Shown here in pieces: positions 1-6,156 of a stretch of 18,180 bases of DNA. Numbering within the stretch: the stretch's first letter is position 1; every line of letters starts with the position of its first letter. The stretch lies in assembly GCA_900540335.1 (NCBI GenBank), contig UQFC01000051.1, positions 1 to 18,180 of the forward strand, written 5' to 3'. A program made the position numbers and the translations under genes. This stretch comes from an uncultured Clostridium sp. (GTDB taxonomy: Bacteria > Bacillota > Clostridia > Lachnospirales > Lachnospiraceae). The notes beneath the pieces were generated by a model, which was not told the DNA's origin, searched no databases, and was given only the letters and a program-made list of their open reading frames with translations.

Positions 1-494
1 ATCACGGCAATATCTGCAGTACCTCCTCCGATATCTACGATCATATTTCCGCATGCCTTGGAAATATCAATTCCTGCTCCGATAGCCGCTGCAACCGGCT
101 CCTCGATAATCGTTACCTCTCTGGCTCCTGCCTGATAAGTAGCGTCCTCAACAGCCTTCTTCTCTACCTCTGTCGCGCCGCTGGGAATGCAGACCGCAAT
201 GCGCGGCTTGCGCAGAGTTCTCTTTCCCACAGCTTTATTAATAAAATACTTTAACATCTTCTCCGTCACAGTGTAATCAGAAATCACACCCTGACGCAGC
301 GGACGAACTGCAATAATGTTGCCCGGAGTTCTTCCTATCATCAGGCGGGCCTCCTCGCCAATGGCCTTGATCCGATTAGTGTCGCGATCAATAGCAACCA
401 CGGACGGCTCCTTCAGCACCACGCCTTTTCCCTTGATGTATACTAATATGCTCGCAGTACCTAAATCGATACCGATGTCATTGGATACTAACAT
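1..494 (-). CDS. mreB: MreB/Mbl-family rod shape-determining protein, N-terminal part (cut by window edge)
   Basis: This is an actin-like ATPase that polymerises under the membrane and guides the cell-wall elongation machinery. The reading frame was translated by hand from the ATG at 494. It gives 164 residues before the window ends, about half of the usual length near 335. The phosphate-1 motif DIGIDLGTA lies at residues 6-14, an EEPVAAAIGAG stretch follows near 136-146, and the second phosphate loop VDIGGGTADIAV ends the visible part. These are diagnostic for MreB/Mbl. The start is chosen because AGGAGG sits 8 bases upstream. A second ATG four bases earlier (498) is out of frame and stops after six codons. 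The family is certain. Whether this is the MreB, Mbl or MreBH paralogue cannot be decided from the N-terminus, and no mreC/mreD is visible. Confidence 0.93.
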   Translation of the reverse strand, partial: MLVSNDIGIDLGTASILVYIKGKGVVLKEPSVVAIDRDTNRIKAIGEEARLMIGRTPGNIIAVRPLRQGVISDYTVTEKMLKYFINKAVGKRTLRKPRIAVCIPSGATEVEKKAVEDATYQAGAREVTIIEEPVAAAIGAGIDISKACGNMIVDIGGGTADIAV

Positions 495-581
495 TCATTC
501 TTCCTCCTGCCTGTTCCTTGCGTTCCCAATTCTTTCCAAAAAAGAGCAATCTATCCCTGTAAAATAACTTCAATCCCTCTT

Positions 582-613
582 ATTATATACAAACATTGCC
601 TATTTTGAAAGGG
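582..613 (-). promoter_or_regulatory. Possible promoter of the mreB gene
   Basis: Reading on the minus strand there is a perfect TATAAT (plus-strand 582-587) about 90 bp upstream of the mreB start. No good -35 box lies at the expected distance; the best is a weak TTTCAA-like match. Long A/T runs directly upstream (about 610-650) could act as an UP-like element. The call rests mainly on the -10 box. Confidence 0.4.
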
Positions 614-718
614 TTTTTTTATTTTTTATTTTGTTTATATTTTTTTTATGACAGAGACACATTTTTGACACAATTGTTTTTTATACTGTAGTTACATTAC
701 TTGAAAGAGTAATGAATC

Positions 719-744
719 TTATTTCAAGGACCCACTTGAAATAA
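719..744. repeat. 10-bp perfect inverted repeat (hairpin)
   Basis: TTATTTCAAG at 719-728 pairs with CTTGAAATAA at 735-744 around the loop GACCCA. A second hairpin lies directly to its left: CATTACT at 695-701 with AGTAATG at 708-714. CTTGAAA at 700-706 can also pair with TTTCAAG at 722-728, so the folds compete. Confidence 0.75.
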
Positions 745-765
745 CAAAGCTTTTTCATACTCATA

Positions 766-787
766 CCGGGCAATGAAGATTGCCCGG
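766..787. repeat. 8-bp GC-rich hairpin followed by a C-run on the plus strand
   Basis: CCGGGCAA at 766-773 pairs with TTGCCCGG at 780-787 around the loop TGAAGA. No T-tract follows on either strand, so it is not an ordinary terminator. On the plus strand a C-rich stretch follows directly. Confidence 0.7.
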
Positions 788-835
788 CCCCCCTAAAAAC
801 CATTTTCTTTAATTTGTATACCTACCATTCCCAAG

Positions 836-888
836 CTGACGCGGTGAAAAAGGACTCCCATCCTTTTTCGCCGCGTCAGTCATTTTTA
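836..888 (+). terminator. Strong terminator-like hairpin, T-tract on the plus strand
   Basis: CTGACGCGG (836-844) pairs with CCGCGTCAG (871-879). The inner arms continue the stem to about 19 bp, with one G-T pair and the loop CTCCCA (855-860). The plus strand then reads TCATTTTTATC. The minus strand has no T-run after the hairpin, so as an intrinsic terminator it points away from the ABC-F gene that ends next to it, toward an unseen plus-strand transcript. It could still mark the 3' end of the ABC-F mRNA. Confidence 0.65.
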
Positions 889-2439
889 TCCTCTCAGACA
901 GAATTCACTGCAGTCCACAACTCTGGTGGCAAAATCCGCATAAAAATCAGGCTCATGACAAATCAGCAGAATGCTTCCCTTATATGCCTTCAGCGCCCGC
1001 TTCAGCTCCTCCTTGGCATCCACGTCAAGATGGTTCGTCGGCTCGTCTAAAAGCAGAACATTGGTTTCCCGGTTCATCAGCTTGCAAAGACGTACCTTGG
1101 CCTGCTCACCACCGGAAAGAACCCGCACCTGGCTTTCAATATGTTTCGTGGTCAGTCCGCATTTTGCAAGGGCAGAACGAACCTGATACTGGGTATAGGA
1201 CGGAAATTCCTGCCAGAGCTCCTCAATACAGGTATTGGTATTGCCCGGCGCCATTTCCTGCTCAAAGTATCCTGTATACAGATAATCTCCCAGCTCCACC
1301 TGACCGGATACCGCGGGAATCAGTCCCAGAATACTCTTTAAAAGAGTTGTCTTTCCAATTCCGTTGGAGCCCTTCAGTACCACCTTTTCTCCTCTCTCCA
1401 TAGAAAAATTCAGAGGGCTGGTCAGAGGCTCGTCGTATCCAATCACCAGATCCTTTGTCTCAAAAATCATCTTTCCGGCTGCTCTTGCCTCCTGGAAATT
1501 AAACTCCGGCTTCGGCTTTTCCTTTGCCAGCTCAATCACTTCCATCTTATCCAGCTTCTTCTGGCGGGACATGGCCATATTTCTCGTGGAAACCCGCGCC
1601 TTATTTCTGGCAACAAAGTCCTCCAGATCTGCAATTTCCTGCTGCTGTCTCTTGTAAGCCGCCTCCAGCTGAGCTTTTTTCACCTCATATACCTGAAGAA
1701 AATGATCGTAATCTCCAACATACCGATCCAGCTTCTGATTTTCCATGTGATAAATCAGGTTAATTACACTGTTTAAAAACGGAATATCGTGAGAAATCAG
1801 AATAAAGGCATTCTCATACTCCTGCAGATACCGCTTCAGCCACTCAATATGCTGCTCGTCCAGGTAGTTCGTCGGCTCGTCCAAAAGAAGAATATCCGGC
1901 TTCTCCAAAAGCAGCTTGCCCAGAAGCACCTTGGTTCTCTGACCGCCGGACAGCTCGGAAACGTCCTTATCAAGGCCAATCTCCTGAAGCCCCAGAGCAC
2001 GGCCCACCTCCTCCACCTTACTGTCAATAATATAAAAATCATGAGCCATCAGAAGATCCTGGATAGTCCCCAGCTCCTCCATCATCTCATTCATCTCGTC
2101 CTCAGAAGCCTCACCCATTCTGTCACAGATCGCATTCATCTGGGCTTCCATCTCAAACAAAAAAGAAAACGCGCTTTTCAGCACATCACGGATTGTCATG
2201 CCCTTTTCCAGCACCGTATGCTGATCCAGGTATCCGGCCCGCACATGCTTCGCCCACTCTACCTTACCTTCATCCGGCTGCAGCTTTCCGGTAATAATAT
2301 TCATAAAAGTAGACTTTCCCTCGCCATTGGCCCCTACCAGGCCGATATGCTCGCCCTTCAGCAGCCGGAAAGAAACGTCCTGAAAAATCGCCCGGTCACC
2401 AAATCCGTGGCTTAAATGCTCTACGTTTAAAATACTCAT
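886..2439 (-). CDS. ABC-F family ATPase (translation-factor type, two nucleotide-binding domains)
   Basis: This is a soluble tandem ABC protein with no membrane domain, 517 residues, within the usual 500-650 for ABC-F. Domain 1 has Walker A GANGEGKST (36-44), signature LSGGQ (163-167), Walker B LLLDEPT (184-190) and the H-switch SHD (216-218). A charged linker follows (about 245-325, with VARNKARVSTRNMAMSRQ), the P-site tether region of the family. Domain 2 has GSNGIGKTT (357-365), LSGGEQ (441-446), LLLDEPTNHLD (463 onward) and an H-switch reading CHE rather than SHD. ABC-F proteins bind ribosomes and modulate translation; some confer antibiotic resistance. This one resembles the housekeeping YbiT/YkpA-like group more than known resistance types, but that is inference. 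The ATG at 2439 follows AGGAG by six bases. It has its own promoter (2525-2553). Confidence 0.93.
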   Translation of the reverse strand: MSILNVEHLSHGFGDRAIFQDVSFRLLKGEHIGLVGANGEGKSTFMNIITGKLQPDEGKVEWAKHVRAGYLDQHTVLEKGMTIRDVLKSAFSFLFEMEAQMNAICDRMGEASEDEMNEMMEELGTIQDLLMAHDFYIIDSKVEEVGRALGLQEIGLDKDVSELSGGQRTKVLLGKLLLEKPDILLLDEPTNYLDEQHIEWLKRYLQEYENAFILISHDIPFLNSVINLIYHMENQKLDRYVGDYDHFLQVYEVKKAQLEAAYKRQQQEIADLEDFVARNKARVSTRNMAMSRQKKLDKMEVIELAKEKPKPEFNFQEARAAGKMIFETKDLVIGYDEPLTSPLNFSMERGEKVVLKGSNGIGKTTLLKSILGLIPAVSGQVELGDYLYTGYFEQEMAPGNTNTCIEELWQEFPSYTQYQVRSALAKCGLTTKHIESQVRVLSGGEQAKVRLCKLMNRETNVLLLDEPTNHLDVDAKEELKRALKAYKGSILLICHEPDFYADFATRVVDCSEFCLRG

Positions 2440-2524
2440 TCATTTCTCCTTTATCTCACAGTGGTTCTCGCCATCTCCGGCAAGTATGATTCCTGTCTCT
2501 GTGCTGTACCTGCACCCGCTTTTC

Positions 2525-2553
2525 ATTCTACACGGAAGTACCAGGGAAATCAA
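2525..2553 (-). promoter_or_regulatory. Sigma-A-type promoter of the ABC-F gene
   Basis: On the minus strand TTGATT (plus 2548-2553) and TAGAAT (2525-2530) are separated by exactly 17 bp. It lies about 85 bp upstream of the ABC-F start codon, leaving a leader of roughly 80 nt. Confidence 0.6.
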
Positions 2554-2584
2554 CCAGAAAGAAGCCCGCCCTCAAACTTCTCCG

Positions 2585-2628
2585 CCTGCAGCGGCCGCTT
2601 CTTCGACAAAATCCCCTTCCGCTGCAGG
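2585..2628. repeat. 10-bp inverted repeat upstream of the ABC-F promoter
   Basis: CCTGCAGCGG at 2585-2594 is mirrored by CCGCTGCAGG at 2619-2628 with a 24-bp spacer. It lies 32-75 bp upstream of the -35 box of the ABC-F promoter and after the terminator of the 42-codon gene. Possible roles are a regulator site or a structured 3' remnant. Confidence 0.55.
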
Positions 2629-2663
2629 GGCAATTCCTGCAAAGCATTTTCATTTTACCGGAC

Positions 2664-2699
2664 AAAAAATGGAGCCGGGCACTTTCATGCACTGCTCCA
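2664..2699 (-). terminator. Intrinsic terminator after the 42-codon gene
   Basis: Reading on the minus strand, TGGAGC pairs with GCTCCA (plus-strand arms 2694-2699 and 2670-2675) and is directly followed by six T. The stem is only 6 bp and the loop 18 nt, so it is moderate in strength, but it sits about 20 nt after the stop codon. Confidence 0.5.
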
Positions 2700-2717
2700 C
2701 CTTGGAATCTGTCTCTG

Positions 2718-2846
2718 TTACTGCTCTTCGCCGTCTTCATCATCAATAATGCCGCCGATTGAGCTGAGCATTGTAGACACCACAACGGCTACTACAAATA
2801 AAACCAGCAGAATCAGTCCGCCACCGGCTATTAAAAGAAACTCCAT
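2718..2846 (-). CDS. 42-residue single-pass membrane miniprotein, function unknown
   Basis: This short gene was translated by hand from ATG 2846 to TAA 2718-2720. The product starts MEFLLIAGGG, has one hydrophobic helix (about residues 3-27) and ends in an acidic tail, DDEDGEEQ. The case that it is real is strong for its size: AGGAGG lies seven bases before the ATG, a near-ideal promoter with 17-bp spacing lies upstream (2895-2923), and a terminator follows. It is therefore an independent monocistronic unit between the HD hydrolase and ABC-F genes. I do not recognise a family. Such peptides often bind larger membrane complexes, but that is only a general expectation. No signal peptidase site is obvious, and the acidic tail is probably cytoplasmic or surface-exposed depending on orientation. 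Confidence 0.72.
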   Translation of the reverse strand: MEFLLIAGGGLILLVLFVVAVVVSTMLSSIGGIIDDEDGEEQ

Positions 2847-2894
2847 CTTCCAGCCTCCTGTTCCAGATCATTCTTATTGCTGCAATCTGATGCA

Positions 2895-2923
2895 AGTATA
2901 ACACATATTTTCAGCAAATTCAA
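2895..2923 (-). promoter_or_regulatory. Strong sigma-A-type promoter of the 42-codon gene
   Basis: On the minus strand TTGAAT (plus 2918-2923) and TATACT (2895-2900) are 17 bp apart, with a TG one base before the -10 box (extended -10). It starts an RNA with a leader of about 40 nt before the miniprotein gene. Confidence 0.7.
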
Positions 2924-2987
2924 TAACATCAAAGGGACCGCTCCCCTTCCCGCAGCTTCTTTCACATTCCATTTTCTGCTGCATCAG

Positions 2988-3581
2988 TCAGCTGTCCAGT
3001 CCCATTTCATCATTGATTCTGTCTTCACAATCCCGCATGGCCTGAATCGTTTTTTCCATCAGCTCATCCAGCTCCCATCCAAGCCGCTCTGCGCCCTGGC
3101 GAATCACATCTCTGGAGCAGCCGGCTGCAAACCGTTTATCCTTAAACTTCTTTTTTAAGCTGGATAATTCCATATCCTTTGTACTTTTTGACGGTCTCAT
3201 ACGGGCTGCCGCTCCAATCAGTCCTGTCAGCTCATCTGCGGCAAACAGCACCTTTTCCATCTCATGCTCCGGCTCAATATCGCTGCAGATACCATATCCG
3301 TGAGAACAGATGGAACGAATCATATCCTCACCGACTCCTGCCGGACGCAGAAGCTCCGGAGCCTTGACACAATGCTGTTCCGGATACTGTTCAAAATCAA
3401 TATCGTGAAGCAGTCCCGTAATTCCCCAGAAGTCCTCTTCCTCTCCGTATCCCAGTTCTCTGGCATACCAGCGCATTACACCTTCTACTGTAAGTCCATG
3501 TAAAATATGAAACGGCTCCTGATTGTACTGCTTCAGCAGTTCCAATGCCTTTTCTCTTGAAATCTCACTTTTCCTTCCCAT
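2988..3581 (-). CDS. HD-domain hydrolase family protein
   Basis: This is a cytoplasmic protein of 197 residues with the metal-binding HD-domain layout: His28 in HILHG, the paired HD at 59-60 in LLHDIDF, His94 in CSHGYG and Asp116 in FAADEL. HD proteins of this size are metal-dependent phosphohydrolases, often acting on nucleotides or signalling nucleotides; the substrate here is unknown. The C-terminal third is helical and charged, with no second domain. The ATG at 3581 follows GAGGAG by six bases. A promoter (3637-3665) lies about 55 bp upstream, back to back with that of the tRNA-Gly gene. No clear terminator follows; the promoter of the next small gene starts within 65 bp of its stop. Confidence 0.88.
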   Translation of the reverse strand: MGRKSEISREKALELLKQYNQEPFHILHGLTVEGVMRWYARELGYGEEEDFWGITGLLHDIDFEQYPEQHCVKAPELLRPAGVGEDMIRSICSHGYGICSDIEPEHEMEKVLFAADELTGLIGAAARMRPSKSTKDMELSSLKKKFKDKRFAAGCSRDVIRQGAERLGWELDELMEKTIQAMRDCEDRINDEMGLDS

Positions 3582-3636
3582 TATAATCTCCTCTTCTCCG
3601 GTTTTTATTCCTTCCGGCTCTGTCGTTTTAATAGAT

Positions 3637-3665
3637 ATTTTATCGCACTTTTTTTCATTTGTTAA
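3637..3665 (-). promoter_or_regulatory. Promoter of the HD-domain gene
   Basis: On the minus strand TTAACA (plus 3660-3665) and TAAAAT (3637-3642) are 17 bp apart. The -35 box overlaps the left arm of an inverted repeat (3661-3667) that also touches the -35 box of the divergent tRNA promoter. Confidence 0.55.
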
Positions 3666-3684
3666 GTTGAATTTTCCACTTAAC
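3661..3684. repeat. 7-bp inverted repeat shared by two divergent promoters
   Basis: GTTAAGT at 3661-3667 and ACTTAAC at 3678-3684 form a perfect inverted repeat with a 10-bp spacer. The left arm covers the -35 box of the HD-gene promoter. The first base of the tRNA promoter's -35 box is the last base of that arm, and the right arm lies in the tRNA promoter spacer. It could be an operator or chance. Confidence 0.5.
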
Positions 3685-3695
3685 TGTAGTATACT
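3667..3695 (+). promoter_or_regulatory. Promoter of tRNA-Gly
   Basis: TTGAAT (3667-3672) and TATACT (3690-3695) are exactly 17 bp apart. The -10 box ends 10 bp before the mature tRNA, so the RNA should start only a few nucleotides upstream of it. Confidence 0.75.
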
Positions 3696-3705
3696 AAACA
3701 GGTAC

Positions 3706-3776
3706 GCAGATGTAGTTCATCGGTAGAACATCAGCTTCCCAAGCTGAGGAGGCGGGTTCGATTCCCGTCATCTGCT
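3706..3776 (+). tRNA. tRNA-Gly, anticodon CCC
   Basis: A full cloverleaf can be drawn. The 7-bp acceptor stem is 3706-3712 with 3769-3775, and the D arm is GTTC/GAAC. The anticodon stem TCAGC/GCTGA (3731-3735 and 3743-3747) holds the loop TTCCCAA, so the anticodon is CCC at 3738-3740, reading GGG codons. The T arm is GCGGG/CCCGT around TTCGATT. The discriminator base is T, as usual for bacterial tRNA-Gly. CCA is not encoded. A T-run follows directly and may end the transcript without a hairpin. It stands alone, not in a tRNA cluster. Confidence 0.96.
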
Positions 3777-3789
3777 TTTTTTATTGCCT

Positions 3790-3822
3790 AAAAAACAGAG
3801 GGTACTTTTTCAGTCCCCCCTC
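3790..3822 (-). terminator. Intrinsic terminator of the DUF3810 gene
   Basis: On the minus strand GAGGG pairs with CCCTC (plus-strand arms 3818-3822 and 3798-3802), with a possible inner ACT/AGT extension. It is followed by TGTTTTTT. The hairpin begins inside the stop codon of the gene. Confidence 0.6.
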
Positions 3823-4993
3823 AAGGTGCCGGAATCACCGGCTGCACGTCTTCCTTCTCTGCCTTCCGGTAGGCCAGCATCAGATCCACCATCCGTCCGT
3901 AGCTTTTCACCCCGTCCGTCTGGTTATTCATTTTCAGATAGGTATCATTCCACTGGTTCGCCGCCTCAGCAACCTTACCCTCATATTTTTCCCAGAAAAC
4001 GCTGTTTTCACGCAGATCTGCCAATGCTGTTTCACACAGCTTTCCGTGAAGCTGCACATAAGTCTCCATATCTGCCTCCGCCAGGGCATTTCCTGCATAT
4101 ACCCACCCGGTCAGATAACCGCTGTACTGAAAAGCAGGCTTGTCTGAAGAAATACAGGCCAGATAACCGATAAAATTCGCCTCATCCTCCCGCATGAATC
4201 CTTTCAAATGAGACAATTCATGGCACATGGTATGAGGAATATTGTAATCCGGCATATCGCCGTTATAATTGGCCTCTATGGTAAAAGGAGAATACACTCC
4301 GCACAGCTGCTGCACAGAGAGGATCCAGGAAACAGCCACCTCCTTTGGTCTGGGATAATATCCCCCCAGCACAGGAAACTGCTCTCCGGCCGCCTGCATG
4401 GCAGCCACGCTTTCCTCACGCCACCGGCTGCGGTTTTCCCTGTATTGGTAATCCCTATCCTTCCCATTGCCCTCCTCTGTCCGTTCCGGAGCTGTCTCAT
4501 TTACCTTTTCCGTCAAATATTCGCACAGCTCAACCAGCTCCTCTCTGGTATATTTTCCAGGCTTTAATCCTGCATAGTCAGAAAAGGCAGCGGCATGGTA
4601 ATTGATTCCGCAGCAGGTCATATACGAGAACAAAAGGATTCCTGCCAGAAAAATGCCGCGGGATACAAGCCTGCCCGGTTTAGAAATATGCTTTGCCAGA
4701 TACCAGAGTGAACCTGCTGCCAGCACATACAGACCAAGCTCCACAACAGAAAAAGGCAGAAGTCCCGAAACACCCCCGATTCCTTTTACAAGGACAGGAT
4801 AAATCCTGCGGGCATACCAGTCTGCAAATTTTTGTCCGTACCGGGCACACAGCTGCAGCAATGCCGCAGCTGCCAGCAGAAGCAGCCCCGCGGCTGCAAA
4901 GCACACTGATTTTCTGTTTTCCTGCTGCCCCTTCTTTTGTTCTTCCGGTTTCTTTTCTCTTTGCTCTCTCATTGTGTTCTGGTATCTCTCCAT
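3821..4993 (-). CDS. DUF3810 family membrane-anchored putative zinc metalloprotease
   Basis: The 390-residue product has a charged N-terminal tail (1-28), then three predicted membrane helices (about 30-50, 78-100 and 109-129). A large domain follows that carries HELSH at 258-262 within the run NIPHTMCHELSHLKGF. Glu271 in the following MREDEANF is a likely third zinc ligand. This arrangement is that of the DUF3810 family, whose biological role is not established; the HExxH motif makes a membrane-bound metallopeptidase likely. Residues 165-195 are polar and low in complexity. The start is uncertain: the ATG at 4993 has AAAGG almost touching it, and the next in-frame ATG (residue 8) has no better site. 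It may share a long leader with repeats at 5038-5127. A terminator follows directly. Confidence 0.85.
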   Translation of the reverse strand: MERYQNTMREQREKKPEEQKKGQQENRKSVCFAAAGLLLLAAAALLQLCARYGQKFADWYARRIYPVLVKGIGGVSGLLPFSVVELGLYVLAAGSLWYLAKHISKPGRLVSRGIFLAGILLFSYMTCCGINYHAAAFSDYAGLKPGKYTREELVELCEYLTEKVNETAPERTEEGNGKDRDYQYRENRSRWREESVAAMQAAGEQFPVLGGYYPRPKEVAVSWILSVQQLCGVYSPFTIEANYNGDMPDYNIPHTMCHELSHLKGFMREDEANFIGYLACISSDKPAFQYSGYLTGWVYAGNALAEADMETYVQLHGKLCETALADLRENSVFWEKYEGKVAEAANQWNDTYLKMNNQTDGVKSYGRMVDLMLAYRKAEKEDVQPVIPAP

Positions 4994-5037
4994 CCTTTTT
5001 GCTGTTTATCTCTGCGATTTTGCCCGTTTCGCCAGTT

Positions 5038-5127
5038 TCCGGCTCTCTGCCGCCTTTTTCTGGCCTGCATGCCTTCCTCTGACGTCTTTTTTCTCCCGCA
5101 TTCCACGCGTCCGGCTCTCTGCCGCCT
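5038..5127. repeat. 18-bp direct repeat in the leader of the DUF3810 gene
   Basis: TCCGGCTCTCTGCCGCCT occurs at 5038-5055 and again, identical, at 5110-5127, 72 bp apart. Both lie between the YitT gene and the DUF3810 start. I see no function for it. Confidence 0.8.
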
Positions 5128-5146
5128 CCCGCCGCTCTATCTGTTT

Positions 5147-5176
5147 ATTGTAGCAGGGGAACGGACGAAACACCAG
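5147..5176 (-). promoter_or_regulatory. Possible promoter of the DUF3810 gene
   Basis: On the minus strand a TACAAT box (plus 5147-5152) lies in the gap after the YitT gene. The -35 box at 17 bp is poor (TGGTGT), and the start codon is about 150 bp downstream. This is tentative. Confidence 0.3.
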
Positions 5177-5224
5177 TTATTTTTCAAAACAGTTCTCATC
5201 TCCTGTCCGTTTTTCCGCCGCCTC

Positions 5225-6070
5225 CTATCTCCCTTCCTGAAACCCTTCTCCGAACACTTCCTTTGTCGGAGATACAATCACAAAAGCCCTGGGATCGTGC
5301 CGATCAATAATTTCCTTCACCCTGTAAAATTGCTTCCGGTCCACCGCGCAGGTCAATGTCTCGCATTCTTTTCCGCTGTATCCGCCAATACTTTTATAAA
5401 AAGTAGTTCCCCGATCCATGGTGCGCATAATCTCCTCTGCAATTTCTCTGTTTTTTTCTGAATGAACCGTAATCATGCTTCCCCGGTTCATGCCATAAAG
5501 CATCATATCAATCGTCTGCGTCGTACAGACAATGGAAATCAGCCCATACATTGCCGCCTCAATTTCCCGGAACACCAGAACAGAAGCTCCCACAACGAAA
5601 AAGTCAATGATCATAATCGCATAGCCGGTCTGCATATACGGGCGGAACTTCTGCAGCAGCTTCGCAAGAATATCTCCCCCTCCTGTGGTAGAATTCCGCA
5701 TAAACACCACCGCCATCCCGGCGCCTGTAAAAACGCCGCCAAAGGCCGCGGCAATCAGCCGATCCCCTGTATACTGCGGCACACCCAGAAACCGGAACCC
5801 GTCCAGAATCACACTCATCCATACAACCGTCCATATTGTCTTCCACGTCATACGCCGATCCAGAAACAGCCAGGATGCCGCAAACAAAGGCAGATTAATC
5901 AGCAGGCTCAGCGTTCCTATCGGAAATCCGGATAAATGGCTGATCATCATCGCAATTCCGGACACTCCTCCCGGAGCAATTCTGCAGGTATCGATAAAGC
6001 ACCACATTCCCACTGCCTGCAGCAGTCCCCCCGCTATATCACAAATCAGATTTTTTCCCTGTTCCTTCAT
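5225..6070 (-). CDS. YitT family membrane protein (DUF161 plus DUF2179)
   Basis: The product is a 281-residue integral membrane protein. The first 195 residues hold about five hydrophobic helices with the family motifs APGGVSGIA (32-40) and NSTTGGGDILAKLL (126-139). The C-terminal 80 residues form the soluble DUF2179 domain, ending with VIVSPTKEVFGEGF. YitT-type proteins are widespread in Firmicutes; the substrate or role is unknown, and transport is assumed. The ATG at 6070 lies nine bases after GAGGAG, a good site. Only a short gap with the M20 terminator separates it from the upstream peptidase gene. I found no clear promoter, so it may depend on read-through or on a weak promoter inside the terminator region. 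No export signal other than the membrane helices is seen. Confidence 0.92.
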   Translation of the reverse strand: MKEQGKNLICDIAGGLLQAVGMWCFIDTCRIAPGGVSGIAMMISHLSGFPIGTLSLLINLPLFAASWLFLDRRMTWKTIWTVVWMSVILDGFRFLGVPQYTGDRLIAAAFGGVFTGAGMAVVFMRNSTTGGGDILAKLLQKFRPYMQTGYAIMIIDFFVVGASVLVFREIEAAMYGLISIVCTTQTIDMMLYGMNRGSMITVHSEKNREIAEEIMRTMDRGTTFYKSIGGYSGKECETLTCAVDRKQFYRVKEIIDRHDPRAFVIVSPTKEVFGEGFQEGR

Positions 6071-6090
6071 TTTTTCACACTCCTCTTTTT

Positions 6091-6142
6091 ATGATAGGAA
6101 AAAGAAAAGGACAGAGTTTTTTCTTTCTCTGTCCTTTATCAT
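6091..6142 (-). terminator. Intrinsic terminator after the M20 hydrolase gene
   Basis: An 11-bp perfect stem pairs AAAGGACAGAG (6106-6116) with CTCTGTCCTTT (6127-6137) around a 10-nt loop. On the minus strand it is followed by TCTTTTTCCT. It begins about 20 nt after the stop codon. The outer ATGATA/TATCAT arms (6091-6096, 6137-6142) could extend it. Confidence 0.8.
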
Positions 6143-6156
6143 ACACCAATATCGTG

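Larger units (their letters stand above)
495..885. other. 391-bp gene-free gap with AT-rich promoter DNA and four hairpins
   Basis: I see no convincing coding region here on either strand. From left to right the gap holds the mreB ribosome binding site and -10 box, a very AT-rich block (about 600-690), a perfect TTGACA on the plus strand (665-670), and inverted repeats at 695-714, 719-744, 766-787 and 836-879. The last is a long terminator-like hairpin whose T-tract lies on the plus-strand side. The neighbouring ABC-F gene enters this gap from the right and mreB leaves it to the left, both on the minus strand. Confidence 0.7.
699..888 (+). ncRNA. Candidate small non-coding RNA with C-rich loops
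   Basis: This is a hypothesis built from signals seen in the sequence. A perfect -35 box TTGACA at 665-670 is followed 16 bp later by TGTAGT at 687-692, a 4-of-6 match to the -10 box, which would start RNA near 699. The 3' end would be the strong hairpin 836-879 followed by TCATTTTTATC. Between them lie a 10-bp hairpin with loop GACCCA (719-744) and an 8-bp GC-rich hairpin (766-787) followed by a run of C. The terminator loop is CTCCCA. Unpaired CCC motifs like these are typical of Firmicute small RNAs that pair with Shine-Dalgarno sequences. No known RNA family was recognised, and the alternative is untranscribed spacer. Confidence 0.35.

Noticed and set aside
1789..2415. 208-codon open frame on the plus strand
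   Set aside because: It lies antisense inside the ABC-F gene and has no family motifs; it is a shadow of the conserved gene.
2461..2901. 146-codon open frame on the plus strand across the ABC-F/miniprotein spacer
   Set aside because: It runs through a promoter, an inverted repeat and the antisense of the 42-codon gene, with low-complexity Ser/Pro content and no ribosome binding site.
5006..5101. 31-codon basic open frame on the minus strand (MREKKDVRGRHAGQKK start) before the DUF3810 gene
   Set aside because: It has no Shine-Dalgarno site at a usable distance and no homology that I recognise. The direct repeat it spans explains the similar stretches.
5160..5211. AACGGAC/GTCCGTT inverted repeat followed by T-run on the plus strand
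   Set aside because: The 38-nt loop has no inner stem and the T-tract is on the wrong strand for the YitT gene that ends nearby, so I do not call it a terminator.
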